A stretch of 64,000 nucleotides of DNA, taken from assembly GCF_011806385.1 (NCBI RefSeq), contig NZ_JAATOX010000002.1, positions 38,794 to 102,793 of the forward strand, read 5' to 3'. The translations under genes and the position numbers were made by a program. The notes under the pieces are model-generated. The model was not told where the DNA came from and searched no databases. It saw only the letters and a program-made list of their open reading frames with translations. Position 1 is the first letter of the stretch; each line of letters starts with the position of its first letter. Positions 45,016 to 53,953 of this stretch are shown here, in pieces. The DNA is from Phaeobacter sp. HF9A (GTDB lineage Bacteria > Pseudomonadota > Alphaproteobacteria > Rhodobacterales > Rhodobacteraceae).

Positions 45016-45939
45016 ATGTCCGACAGGTTGATGCCGCAGTCAGAGCGCGCGCCCAGCTGGATTCGCCGCAACCGACAGGCGATGGCGCCCTTTCTGTTCC
45101 TTCTTCCCGGGGTGCTGTTCTTTCTGTTCTACGTGATCTTTCCCGTCATTCAGAGCTTCAATCTGTCGTTCTATCGCTGGGATGGGCTGGGGGAGCCGGT
45201 CTATGTGGGATTGGAAAACTATACAGAGCTGATGGACGACCGCGCCTTTGAGGTCTCGCTCTGGAACAACTTCAAATGGCTGTTTCTCTATCTTCTGGCG
45301 ATTCCGGCGGGGCTGGCGATCGCGTTGTTTCTCAATCAGAACGTTATCGGAATACGGCTTTACAAGTCTTTGTTTTTCTTCCCTTTTGTGATCAGTCAGG
45401 TGGTCGTGGGGCTGGTGTTCAGCTGGTTTTATGATCCCAGCTTTGGTCTGTTGAATCAGATCCTTGGTTTCTTTGGCTTTGGTACATTGAATGTTCTGGG
45501 GGATCCCACGCTGGTCACCTATGGCATTATCGCTGCCGGGCTTTGGCCGCAGACGGCCTATTGCATGATCCTCTATCTGACCGGCCTCAACGCGGTTGAC
45601 CCCGAGCAGGTCGAGGCGGCGCGGCTGGATGGCGCCAAGGGGCTCAGAATGCTGTGGTATGTGATCATCCCGCAGCTGCGGCCGGCGACCTTTATTGCCT
45701 TTGTCGTGACCATTATCGGGGCGCTGCGCTCTTTTGATCTGATCTCCATCATGACCAATGGCGGACCGTTTGGCTCCTCGCGGGTGCTGTCGTTCTACAT
45801 GTTCGAAAAAGCGCTGTCGGAATACGGTTTCCGCATGGGCTACGGTGCCGCCATCGCGGTGGTGCTCTTCCTGATTATGCTGCTGTTTATCGGCTATTTC
45901 CTGTGGTCGATGTACCAAGAAGAGAAAGGCGGCCGCTGA
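45016..45939 (+). CDS. Sugar ABC importer permease, subunit 1 (MalF-like)
   Basis: 307 aa, about six membrane spans. The ATPase-contacting EAA loop is EQVEAARLDGAKGLRMLWYV (about residues 197-216), followed by IPQL. The N-terminus has a cytosolic region of about 25 residues before the first span (APFLFLLPGVLFFLFYVIF). The ATG at 45016 was chosen over a Met 18 codons earlier because the shorter form gives a normal N-terminus. Its stop overlaps the next permease start (TGATG). Confidence 0.9.
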   Translation: MSDRLMPQSERAPSWIRRNRQAMAPFLFLLPGVLFFLFYVIFPVIQSFNLSFYRWDGLGEPVYVGLENYTELMDDRAFEVSLWNNFKWLFLYLLAIPAGLAIALFLNQNVIGIRLYKSLFFFPFVISQVVVGLVFSWFYDPSFGLLNQILGFFGFGTLNVLGDPTLVTYGIIAAGLWPQTAYCMILYLTGLNAVDPEQVEAARLDGAKGLRMLWYVIIPQLRPATFIAFVVTIIGALRSFDLISIMTNGGPFGSSRVLSFYMFEKALSEYGFRMGYGAAIAVVLFLIMLLFIGYFLWSMYQEEKGGR

Positions 45940-46787
45940 TGTTTCCTCGTCCGATCCAGAAATCCTCGCGCGCCTGGGCCGCCACGTATCAGGCGCTGAT
46001 ACCGATGGCGCTGGTGCTGTGGTTGCTGCCACTGATCGCGGTGGCGGTCTTCTCCATCAAGCCGGACGCGGATTTCACCACTGGCAACTACTGGGGCTGG
46101 CCCTCCGCCTTCAAAGGGTTCGAAAACTACGGCAAGGTGTTCTTTGCCTCGGATATGCCGCGCTACTTGCTGAACTCGGTCTTTATCACGGTGCCGACGG
46201 TGATCGGCGCGGTGGCCTTGTCCTGCATGACCGGATTTGCGCTGGGCGTGTATAAGTTCCGGGGCAACCTTCTGTTGTTTTTCATGTTCGTGGCGGGGAA
46301 CTTTGTGCCGTTTCAGATCCTGATGGTGCCGGTTCGGGATTTGACGCTGGATCTCGGGCTTTACAACACCAAGACGGGGCTGGTGCTGTTCCATGTGGCC
46401 TTTCAGACCGGGTTTTGCACGCTGTTCATGCGCAACTTCATCCGCGCCCTGCCGTTTGAGCTGATCGAGGCCGCGCGGGTGGAGGGCGTCGCGGAGTGGC
46501 GGATCTTCTGGTATGTGGTGCTGCCGCTGATGAAGCCGGCGATCGCGGCGTTGGCGGTGTTGATCTTCACCTTCATCTGGAACGATTATTTCTGGGCGGT
46601 GGTGCTGACCCAAGGGGCCGAGAGCCAGCCGGTGACGGCGGGGATCACCTCGTTCAACGCGCAATATCGCGCCGCCTATCACCTGATGAGCGCAGGCTCG
46701 ATCGTGGCGGCGCTGCCGCCGGTGGCGATGTTCTTTCTGATGCAGCGGCACTTTATTGCGGGTTTGACCCTTGGAGCGGTGAAATGA
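45939..46787 (+). CDS. Sugar ABC importer permease, subunit 2 (MalG-like)
   Basis: 282 aa, six membrane spans, with the EAA loop FELIEAARVEGVAEWRIFWY followed by VVLPLMKPA. The periplasmic loop after the first span contains YWGWPSAFKGFENY, as in MalG-type proteins. It overlaps the first permease and the GH36 gene (ATGA at 46784), so importer and hydrolase are co-translated. Confidence 0.9.
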   Translation: MFPRPIQKSSRAWAATYQALIPMALVLWLLPLIAVAVFSIKPDADFTTGNYWGWPSAFKGFENYGKVFFASDMPRYLLNSVFITVPTVIGAVALSCMTGFALGVYKFRGNLLLFFMFVAGNFVPFQILMVPVRDLTLDLGLYNTKTGLVLFHVAFQTGFCTLFMRNFIRALPFELIEAARVEGVAEWRIFWYVVLPLMKPAIAALAVLIFTFIWNDYFWAVVLTQGAESQPVTAGITSFNAQYRAAYHLMSAGSIVAALPPVAMFFLMQRHFIAGLTLGAVK

Positions 46788-48850
46788 GCGATAGGCTTCA
46801 GTTCTGGCGGGTCGATGCGCCGGGTCAAACGCTGGTTCTGTCTTCGGATGGCGGTCTTCCCGGCGCGCTCTACTGGGGGCCTGCGCTGCACCCGGAGACG
46901 GATCTGGCCGAACTGGCCCGTGCCACTGAACAGGAGGTGACGGGGGGGATGATCGACAGGCTGCCGCCGCTGTCGCTCTGCCCGGAGGCCTCGCTGTCCT
47001 TTGAGGGGCAGCCGGGGCTGGTGGCCTACCGCGAGGGCGTGGCGCTCTATCCGCGGTTTAAGCTGGAAGAGACCAATGGCGCGCAGTTCACCTGCCGGGA
47101 CCGTGAGCTGGGGTTGACGCTGTTCTTTGATTTTGACGTGCGGGGCGAAACGATTGCGGCCTCGACCACATTGACCTCGGATGCCGAGATCACCCTGCAT
47201 CACCTCGCCGCGCCAGTGGTGCCGGGGCCGCAGATGGGGCAGGAGATCGTGGATTTCTCCGGTCGCTGGATCGGAGAGTTCCACGTGGAACACACGCCCT
47301 GGCGCGCCGGCATCCACAAACGCGAGGCACGTTCCGGCCGTTCCGGGCATGAGCATCCGCCCTTGGCCTATTTCCCCGAAGCGCATGCAAGCAATACCCA
47401 AGGGACTGTCTTTGCGATGCACTATGGCTGGTCCGGTGGCCATGTCATGTTGGCCGAGGAGCTGCCCTCCGGGCGGCGGCAGATCCAATGGGGCCATGCC
47501 ACGGGGACGCAAGCCGCAGGGACCACATTCCGCAGCGCGCCGCTCTATCTGGCGGTGTCGCAACGAGGGTTCAACGGCTGTGCGGTCGCCTTTCAGCGCC
47601 TGCTGCGCGATCATGTGGTGGTCTGGCCCAAGCCCGAGACGCCGCGCCCGGTGCATTATAACTGCTGGGAGGCGGTCTATTTCAAACATGACCTCACCGT
47701 TCTGCGCGAGATTGCGGCGCGCGCGGCGCAGCTCGGCGCGGAGCGTTTCGTGCTGGATGATGGTTGGTTCGGCAAGCGCGACGATGACACCTCCTCCCTC
47801 GGGGATTGGGACATTGACCGGCGCAAATGGCCCGATGGGCTGACACCGCTGATTGAGCATGTCGAAAGCCTTGGCATGACATTTGGCCTTTGGGTTGAAC
47901 CGGAGATGGTGAACCTCGACAGTGATCTGGCTCGGGCGCATCCCGACTGGATCCTCGGGCCGGTGGATCAGATCGAAGGGCGCCAGCAGCGGGTGCTGGA
48001 TCTGTCGCGCGATGAGGTGCGGGAGCATCTGTTCCAGAAGCTCGCAGCGATCCTGCGCGAGAACCGCATTGATTACCTGAAATGGGATCACAACCGCTTG
48101 CTCCCCATCGCGGATGCGGCGCAGGCAGAAGGCGTCTATGCGCTGTTGCAGGATCTTCGCAGTGCCTTCCCGCAGGTGGAGATCGAAAGCTGCGCCTCGG
48201 GCGGAGGGCGGATTGATGCGGGCATTCTGGCCCATACCCAGCGGGTTTGGCTCTCCGACAGCAATGATGCGCTGGAACGGTTGCGGATCCAGCATGATGC
48301 GGCGCTGCTGTTGCCCATGGCGGTGACCGGATCGCATGTCGGGCCACGCAGCTGCCATACCTCCGGGCGGACCTTGGACATTCGGATGCGCGCTTGGGTG
48401 GCAGCGCAGCGGCATATGGGGTTCGAGATGGACCCGCGCGAGCTGACCGAAGACGAGGCCGAGGTGCTGCGCCGGGTCACCACCTGGTGGAAACAAAACC
48501 GCGATTGGCGGCTGGCGGCGGATATCCTGCGGCTCGACAGCGCTGACCCGAGCGTGATCGCCGAACAGCAACTGGCGGCGGATGGATCGCGGTTTGTGGT
48601 CTTTGCGGGCAAGCAGCGTGCGGCAAGCCAAATCATGCCGCGCCCCCTGCGCCTGACCGGCTTGGATCCGCAGGCGCTCTACCGGGTTGATCTGGTCAAC
48701 CGCGACGAGCTGCATCACCTGTCGCGCGGCACCACCGCGATAAAACAAGGCCCGCTAACACTGAGCGGCGAGGTCTTGATGCAGCAGGGGCTGACCCTGC
48801 CCTGGCAATTTCCCGAAACGATCTGGGTCGTCGAGGGGCACAAATTATGA
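46784..48850 (+). CDS. GH36 alpha-galactosidase
   Basis: 688 aa, cytosolic (no signal peptide). Hydrolyses terminal alpha-galactosides. Nucleophile D435 in LKWDHN; acid/base D492 in LSDSNDA; the ESCASGGGR motif and DDGWFGKRDDD also mark the GH36 active site. N-terminal beta-supersandwich and C-terminal beta domain flank the barrel. Immediately downstream of the importer genes and overlapping the second permease, so imported substrate is cleaved inside the cell. Confidence 0.95.
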   Translation: MSDRLQFWRVDAPGQTLVLSSDGGLPGALYWGPALHPETDLAELARATEQEVTGGMIDRLPPLSLCPEASLSFEGQPGLVAYREGVALYPRFKLEETNGAQFTCRDRELGLTLFFDFDVRGETIAASTTLTSDAEITLHHLAAPVVPGPQMGQEIVDFSGRWIGEFHVEHTPWRAGIHKREARSGRSGHEHPPLAYFPEAHASNTQGTVFAMHYGWSGGHVMLAEELPSGRRQIQWGHATGTQAAGTTFRSAPLYLAVSQRGFNGCAVAFQRLLRDHVVVWPKPETPRPVHYNCWEAVYFKHDLTVLREIAARAAQLGAERFVLDDGWFGKRDDDTSSLGDWDIDRRKWPDGLTPLIEHVESLGMTFGLWVEPEMVNLDSDLARAHPDWILGPVDQIEGRQQRVLDLSRDEVREHLFQKLAAILRENRIDYLKWDHNRLLPIADAAQAEGVYALLQDLRSAFPQVEIESCASGGGRIDAGILAHTQRVWLSDSNDALERLRIQHDAALLLPMAVTGSHVGPRSCHTSGRTLDIRMRAWVAAQRHMGFEMDPRELTEDEAEVLRRVTTWWKQNRDWRLAADILRLDSADPSVIAEQQLAADGSRFVVFAGKQRAASQIMPRPLRLTGLDPQALYRVDLVNRDELHHLSRGTTAIKQGPLTLSGEVLMQQGLTLPWQFPETIWVVEGHKL

Positions 48851-48891
48851 TCAACGGCCCTTTGGGAACGTAACGAAAGAAAGCGACTGCT

Positions 48892-49662
48892 ATGGATTTA
48901 AACGCAACGTTTCATGATCTCGACGGCGCCTCTGTCTTTATTACCGGCGGTGGCTCGGGCATCGGGGCCGCGCTGACCGAGGGCTTCTTGCAACAGGGGG
49001 CCAAGGTCAGTTTTGTCGGTCGTTCGGATGCGTCGGATTTTGTCGATCAGATGGAAGCACAGACCGGGAACCGCCCGCTGTTCTTGCAATGTGACATCAC
49101 CGATACGGCTGCCTTGCAGGCGGCAATTGCACAGGCAGCAGCGACCAACGGGCCGATCTCGGTGCTGGTGAATAACGCCGCCAATGATCAGCGCCATGCC
49201 ACGCTGGAGGTGGACGAAGCCTTCTGGGACTGGTCGCAAGCGATCAACATCAAGGCGTATTTCTTTGCCTGCCAAGCGGTTATTCCGGGCATGCAGGCGC
49301 TGGGTGGCGGCGCGATCGTGAATTTCACCTCGATCAGCTACATGATGGGCAACAGTGGCTATCCGGCCTATACGAGCGCAAATTCCGGTATCAACGGGCT
49401 GACCCGCAGCCTTGCGCGCGAGTTTGGCCCGGACCGTATCCGCGTCAATGCGTTGGCGCCCGGCTGGGTTCTGACCCAAAAACAGATGGACAAATGGGCC
49501 ACGCCAGAGAGCCTCGCGGCGCATCTGGACCGGCAATGCCTGACCGACCATCTGGCGCCGCAGGACATTGTTGAATCAACTCTGTTCCTTGCGTCCAAGG
49601 CCAGCCGTATGGTCACGGGCCAGTCGCTGGTGGTCGATGGCGGGGTCGTGGTGTCGGGATGA
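48892..49662 (+). CDS. SDR oxidoreductase, probable galactose 1-dehydrogenase
   Basis: 256 aa. Rossmann motif GGGSGIGAAL near residue 18, NNAAN, and Ser147 and Tyr160 of the triad. The expected Lys four residues after Tyr160 is Asn164 (YTSAN), as read directly from the codons TAT ACG AGC GCA AAT. The gene sits in the De Ley-Doudoroff operon between GH36 and dgoK, so oxidation of D-galactose to galactonolactone is its likely step, but the missing lysine makes activity uncertain. Start has GAAAGAAAGCG upstream. Confidence 0.75.
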   Translation: MDLNATFHDLDGASVFITGGGSGIGAALTEGFLQQGAKVSFVGRSDASDFVDQMEAQTGNRPLFLQCDITDTAALQAAIAQAAATNGPISVLVNNAANDQRHATLEVDEAFWDWSQAINIKAYFFACQAVIPGMQALGGGAIVNFTSISYMMGNSGYPAYTSANSGINGLTRSLAREFGPDRIRVNALAPGWVLTQKQMDKWATPESLAAHLDRQCLTDHLAPQDIVESTLFLASKASRMVTGQSLVVDGGVVVSG

Positions 49663-50570
49663 CGGAGGACGCGGACACCAAAGCAGCCTGGGTCGCGGCG
49701 GATTGGGGTACCTCGCATCTGCGTTTGTGGCCGATGGCGGCAGACAACCGTCCCCTGTGTCGCATCGACTCGGACAGGGGTATGGGAACGCTCGAACGTC
49801 AAGGCTTTGAAGCGGCATTAATCCCCTTGTTAGAGCCTTATTTATCACCTGACAGGGTCTTGGATGTGCTCTGTTGCGGCATGGCGGGATCGCGTCAGGG
49901 ATGGATCGAAGCCCCCTATGCCGAAACCCCCTGTCCGCCGCCCTCTTTTGCGCAGGCAACGCGGGCTCCCTGTGGTGATAGCCGCCTTGCGGTGCATATT
50001 CTTCCGGGCGTAAAGCAAATGGAGCCGGCCGATGTGATGCGCGGTGAGGAAACCCAGATCGCCGGTGCCTTGGCGCTCAAGCCGCAGCTGGATGGGGTGA
50101 TCTGCCTGCCCGGCACACATACCAAATGGGTGTCTGTTCAAGCCGGAGAAATCCAGCGCTTCGCCACGTTCTTGACCGGAGAGCTGTTTCAATTGCTGAG
50201 CAAACACTCGGTCCTGCGGCATAGTTTGGCTCCAAAAGGCTGGGATAGAGCCACATTCGAGGCCAGTTGCCTTGACGTGATCGAACGCCCGCATGCGTTT
50301 GCGAATATGCTGTTCAGCCTGCGCGCAGAAGGCTTGCTGAAGGATCTTGATCCGGTGATCGCGCGCTCCCGGGCCTCGGGCTATGTGCTGGGGATGGAGA
50401 TCGAGGCAATGCGCGCGCAGTGGCAGGACCGCAGCGTCGTGATTGTCGGCGAAGATGAGATCGCAGGCGCCTATGCGGCGGCTCTGGGCACCCAGGGCGT
50501 GGTCGCGCAGGTGATGGATGCCGAGGCGGTGACGCTTGCGGGGCTTTGCGCCGCTCGAAAACAAATGTGA
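49659..50570 (+). CDS. dgoK: 2-dehydro-3-deoxygalactonokinase
   Basis: 303 aa. Phosphorylates KDGal at O-6 with ATP. The ASKHA-like opening WVAADWGTSHLRLWPM and the VICLPGTHTKWV segment (about 146-157) match DgoK. Couples to the SDR gene (ATGA) and precedes dgoA by 13 bases. Together with dgoA it forms the lower De Ley-Doudoroff steps to pyruvate and glyceraldehyde 3-phosphate. Confidence 0.9.
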   Translation: MTEDADTKAAWVAADWGTSHLRLWPMAADNRPLCRIDSDRGMGTLERQGFEAALIPLLEPYLSPDRVLDVLCCGMAGSRQGWIEAPYAETPCPPPSFAQATRAPCGDSRLAVHILPGVKQMEPADVMRGEETQIAGALALKPQLDGVICLPGTHTKWVSVQAGEIQRFATFLTGELFQLLSKHSVLRHSLAPKGWDRATFEASCLDVIERPHAFANMLFSLRAEGLLKDLDPVIARSRASGYVLGMEIEAMRAQWQDRSVVIVGEDEIAGAYAAALGTQGVVAQVMDAEAVTLAGLCAARKQM

Positions 50571-50583
50571 TGAGGATCAGAAG

Positions 50584-51189
50584 ATGAGCCGGAATATTAT
50601 CGCAATTCTGCGAGGGCTGACGCCGGATGAGGCGCTGCCGGTTACGGACGCGCTGCTTGACGCGGGGATCACCCGGATCGAGGTGCCGCTGAACTCGCCC
50701 CAGCCGTTTGAGAGCATCGCGACTATGGTTTCTCATGCCGGTGCGCGGGGTCTCATTGGGGCGGGAACCGTGTTGGACACCGAGGCCGTGCAGCGGCTGC
50801 AAGACATCGGTGCGGGCATGGTGGTCTCGCCCGATTGCAATCCACAGGTCATAGCCGCGACCAAGGCCGCCGGCATGCGTTCCTATCCCGGAGTGTTCAC
50901 CCCGACCGAAGCCTTTGCCGCGCTGCGCGCCGGGGCCGATGGGCTCAAGTTCTTTCCGGCCTTCAAGCTGGGCATTGATGGGTTCAAGGCGCTCAAGGCG
51001 GTGTTGCCCGCGGAAACCCAGACCTTTGCGGTTGGCGGCGTTGGGCCCGAGAATTTCGCCGATTGGATCGCGGCTGGCATCACCGGGTTTGGCGTTGGCT
51101 CGAACCTCTACAAACCCGGTTTCAGCACGGCCGAGATCGCTGCACGGGCCAAAGACATGGTCGCAGCCTATGACGAGGTGACATCATGA
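50584..51189 (+). CDS. dgoA: 2-dehydro-3-deoxy-6-phosphogalactonate aldolase
   Basis: 201 aa class I aldolase splitting KDPGal into pyruvate and glyceraldehyde 3-phosphate. Schiff-base Lys122 in GLKFFPAF; catalytic Glu in RIEVPLNSP; also GAGTVL and YPGVFTPTE. The DgoA branch (galactonate) is distinguished from Eda mainly by the operon. Start at 50584 has GAGGATCAGAAG upstream. Stop overlaps the lactonase start (ATGA). Confidence 0.92.
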   Translation: MSRNIIAILRGLTPDEALPVTDALLDAGITRIEVPLNSPQPFESIATMVSHAGARGLIGAGTVLDTEAVQRLQDIGAGMVVSPDCNPQVIAATKAAGMRSYPGVFTPTEAFAALRAGADGLKFFPAFKLGIDGFKALKAVLPAETQTFAVGGVGPENFADWIAAGITGFGVGSNLYKPGFSTAEIAARAKDMVAAYDEVTS

Positions 51190-52034
51190 GCAGCCCGGAG
51201 GTGTTCAGCAACACGCGGTGTGAACTGGGAGAGGGCGCCTTGTGGCACCCGCTCCGCCAGCAGTTCTTTTGGTTCGATATCCTTGGCAAGCGACTGTTGA
51301 CGGTCGAGGACGGCAACGAACGCATTTGGCAGTTTGACGAATGCGTGTCCGCCGCCGGATGGGTGGATCAGGACAGTCTGATCATGGCGAGCGAAACCGG
51401 CCTCTGGCGGTTTGACCTGAAGACCGGGGCGCGCGATCTGCTCTGCCCGCTGGAGGCAGACAACCCCGTGACCCGCTCCAACGACGGGCGCGCGGATCCT
51501 TGGGGCGGGTTCTGGATCGGCACCATGGGCTTTGACGCAGAGCCCGGCGCGGGGGCGATTTACCGCTACTTCCGGGGTGAGCTGCGGGTGGTGGTTCCCG
51601 ATGTGACGATCTCCAACGCGATTTGCTTCGCGCCGGACAAGAGCTGCGCCTATTATACCGATACGGCGGATGGAAAGATCATGCGCCAGCCTCTTGCCGC
51701 GGCCGACGGCTGGCCCGAGGGGCAGGCAGAGGTTTTCGTCGATCTCAGCGCAGAGGAGTTCGGCCCCGATGGGGCGGTCGTCGATGCCGCCGGTAACCTC
51801 TGGAACGCGCAATGGGGGGCGGGGCGCGTTGCCTGCTATTCGCCCAAAGGTGCCTTGTTAGAGACTGTTTCTCTGCCGACGCCGCAAACCTCTTGCCCCG
51901 CTTTTGGCGGCGAGACCCTTGAGACGCTTTTTGTGACGACAGCGGCGGTTGGCGACCTGCCCGCGCCTGCGGGGCAGACATTTGCCATCGCAGGCGTGGC
52001 CGTCGGCCAGCGCGAACACCCGGTCATTCTGTGA
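51186..52034 (+). CDS. SMP-30/gluconolactonase-like sugar lactonase
   Basis: 282 aa six-bladed beta-propeller metalloenzyme. Metal ligands: Glu in CELGEGALWHP, Asn in SNDGRADPWGGF, and Asn/Asp in ISNAICFAPDK and PDGAVVD. Family segments YYTDTADGKI and LWNAQWG agree. In this operon it should open galactonolactone to galactonate, following the dehydrogenase; arabinono- or gluconolactonase activity is an alternative. Couples to dgoA by ATGA. Confidence 0.9.
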   Translation: MSSPEVFSNTRCELGEGALWHPLRQQFFWFDILGKRLLTVEDGNERIWQFDECVSAAGWVDQDSLIMASETGLWRFDLKTGARDLLCPLEADNPVTRSNDGRADPWGGFWIGTMGFDAEPGAGAIYRYFRGELRVVVPDVTISNAICFAPDKSCAYYTDTADGKIMRQPLAAADGWPEGQAEVFVDLSAEEFGPDGAVVDAAGNLWNAQWGAGRVACYSPKGALLETVSLPTPQTSCPAFGGETLETLFVTTAAVGDLPAPAGQTFAIAGVAVGQREHPVIL

Positions 52035-52041
52035 GGCCACT

Positions 52042-53949
52042 ATGAAACGTACATTGGGCACCTGCTACTACCCGGAGCATTGGCCTCAGGACATCTGGCA
52101 AGACGACACCTCGCGCATGGCCGATGCGGGCCTGACCTGGGTGCGGATCGGCGAATTCGCCTGGTCCAAGATCGAACCGAACCCGGGGGAGTTCGACTGG
52201 AGCTGGCTCGACAAGGCGATTGAAACGCTGGGTGCAAAGGGGCTGAAACTGGTATTGGGCACCCCAACCGCCACGCCGCCCCGCTGGATGGTGGCGCGTC
52301 ACCCGGATATGTTTGCCTGCGATGCTGAGGGACGCGCCCGGGGCTTTGGGTCGCGGCGGCACTATTGTTTCAGCCACAAGGGCTATTTCGCCGAGAGCCA
52401 GCGGATCACCCGCAAGATCGCCGAACGCTACGGCGCCAACCCTCATGTGGCCGCCTGGCAGACGGACAATGAATATGGCTGTCATGACACCACCATTAGC
52501 TATTCCGATTCGGCGCGCGTGGCCTTTCGGGACTGGCTTCGGGTGCAGTTTGGCGACGATATTCAGGCGCTGAACCTCGCTTGGGGCAATGTGTTCTGGT
52601 CGATGGAGTATCGCGATTTTGCGGAGGTCGACCTGCCGAACCTTACGGTGACAGAAGCAAACCCGGCGCATGTTCTGGCCTTCAAACGGTTCAGTTCTGA
52701 TCAGGTGGTGGCCTTCAACAGGGCGCAGGTGGAGATCATCAAGGAATATTCCGATGCGCCGATTGCCCATAACTATATGGGGCGGGTCACGGATTTTGAT
52801 CACTTCAAGCTGGGCGAGGATCTGGAGATTTCCAGCTGGGACAGCTACCCGCTGGGCTTTCTCGAAGACCGGGTGGGCGCCACGCCCGAGGATCAACGCG
52901 CCTATGCGCGCCAGGGCGATCCGGATTTCCAGGCCCTGCATCATGATCTCTACCGTGCCGTGGGGCGCGGGCGATGGTGGGTGATGGAACAGCAACCCGG
53001 GCCGGTGAACTGGGCGCCCTACAATCCCGCGCCCCTGCCGGGCATGGTGCGCCTCTGGAGCTGGGAAGCCTTTGCCCACGGTGCCGAGGCGGTCTGCTAC
53101 TTCCGCTGGCGGCAAGCGCCCTTTGCGCAAGAGCAGATGCATGCGGGGATGCTGCGCTCTGACAGCGCGGAGGCCCCTGCCATCGTTGAGGCGCGGCAAG
53201 TGGCCGAGGAATTGGTGCAGGCGCCCGAGGTGCAGCCCGCGCAGGCACCGGTCGCGATCCTGTTTGATTACGACGCCGATTGGGCCTGGTCGACGCAGCC
53301 TCACGGCGCGGGACTGAGCTATTTCTCTTTGATCCTCGATCACTATAAGGCGCTGCGTCGGGCGGGGCTGACCATTGATATTCTGCCGCCCACCACGCGG
53401 GATTTTTCCGGCTACAGCTTGGTTCTTGCGCCGGGAATGATGCATATGCCGCAGGATCTGAAATCCGCGCTGGCCGAGAGTGATGCACAGGTTCTGTATG
53501 GGCCGCGCAGCGGCGCGCGCGATGGGCATTTCAGCATTCCGACCTCCCCGTTGCCGCCGGCACTCACCGGCCTGGATGTGCAGGTTGCGCGGGTGGAAAG
53601 CCTGCGCCCCGATATGCCGGTGACGCTGGAGGGAGGCGGCGCGGTGGTCGGCTATCTTGAGGTGCTGGAAGGTCAGGCTGAGGTTGTCTTGCAAACCGAG
53701 GCGGGTTTACCGGTGGCGCTCCGGGCAGGGCGGCAGACCTATTGCGGCGGCTGGCTGGATGGTCCCGGCCTGGATCGGCTGATCGCCGATTTGGGCAAGG
53801 CGGCGGGTCTGGTGATGCGTAAAATGCCGGAGGGGGTGCGCACCCGCCGCACTGCGACGGAGGAGTTCTGGTTCAACCATCGCGCAGAGCCGGTGGAAAC
53901 CGAGGTTGGCGTGCTGCCCGCCGCTGGGGTGCTGCGCCGGACGCTTTGA
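52042..53949 (+). CDS. GH42 beta-galactosidase
   Basis: 635 aa, cytosolic. Opening LGTCYYPEHWP is a GH42 hallmark. Acid/base Glu144 in WQTDNEYGCH and nucleophile Glu316 in VMEQQPG. The middle domain (about 390-600) is the trimerisation region; the C-terminal beta domain ends FNHRAEPVETEVG. Hydrolyses beta-galactosides. It follows the lactonase gene by seven bases and is the last gene of the island; radC faces it. Confidence 0.95.
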   Translation: MKRTLGTCYYPEHWPQDIWQDDTSRMADAGLTWVRIGEFAWSKIEPNPGEFDWSWLDKAIETLGAKGLKLVLGTPTATPPRWMVARHPDMFACDAEGRARGFGSRRHYCFSHKGYFAESQRITRKIAERYGANPHVAAWQTDNEYGCHDTTISYSDSARVAFRDWLRVQFGDDIQALNLAWGNVFWSMEYRDFAEVDLPNLTVTEANPAHVLAFKRFSSDQVVAFNRAQVEIIKEYSDAPIAHNYMGRVTDFDHFKLGEDLEISSWDSYPLGFLEDRVGATPEDQRAYARQGDPDFQALHHDLYRAVGRGRWWVMEQQPGPVNWAPYNPAPLPGMVRLWSWEAFAHGAEAVCYFRWRQAPFAQEQMHAGMLRSDSAEAPAIVEARQVAEELVQAPEVQPAQAPVAILFDYDADWAWSTQPHGAGLSYFSLILDHYKALRRAGLTIDILPPTTRDFSGYSLVLAPGMMHMPQDLKSALAESDAQVLYGPRSGARDGHFSIPTSPLPPALTGLDVQVARVESLRPDMPVTLEGGGAVVGYLEVLEGQAEVVLQTEAGLPVALRAGRQTYCGGWLDGPGLDRLIADLGKAAGLVMRKMPEGVRTRRTATEEFWFNHRAEPVETEVGVLPAAGVLRRTL

Positions 53950-53953
53950 GAGG

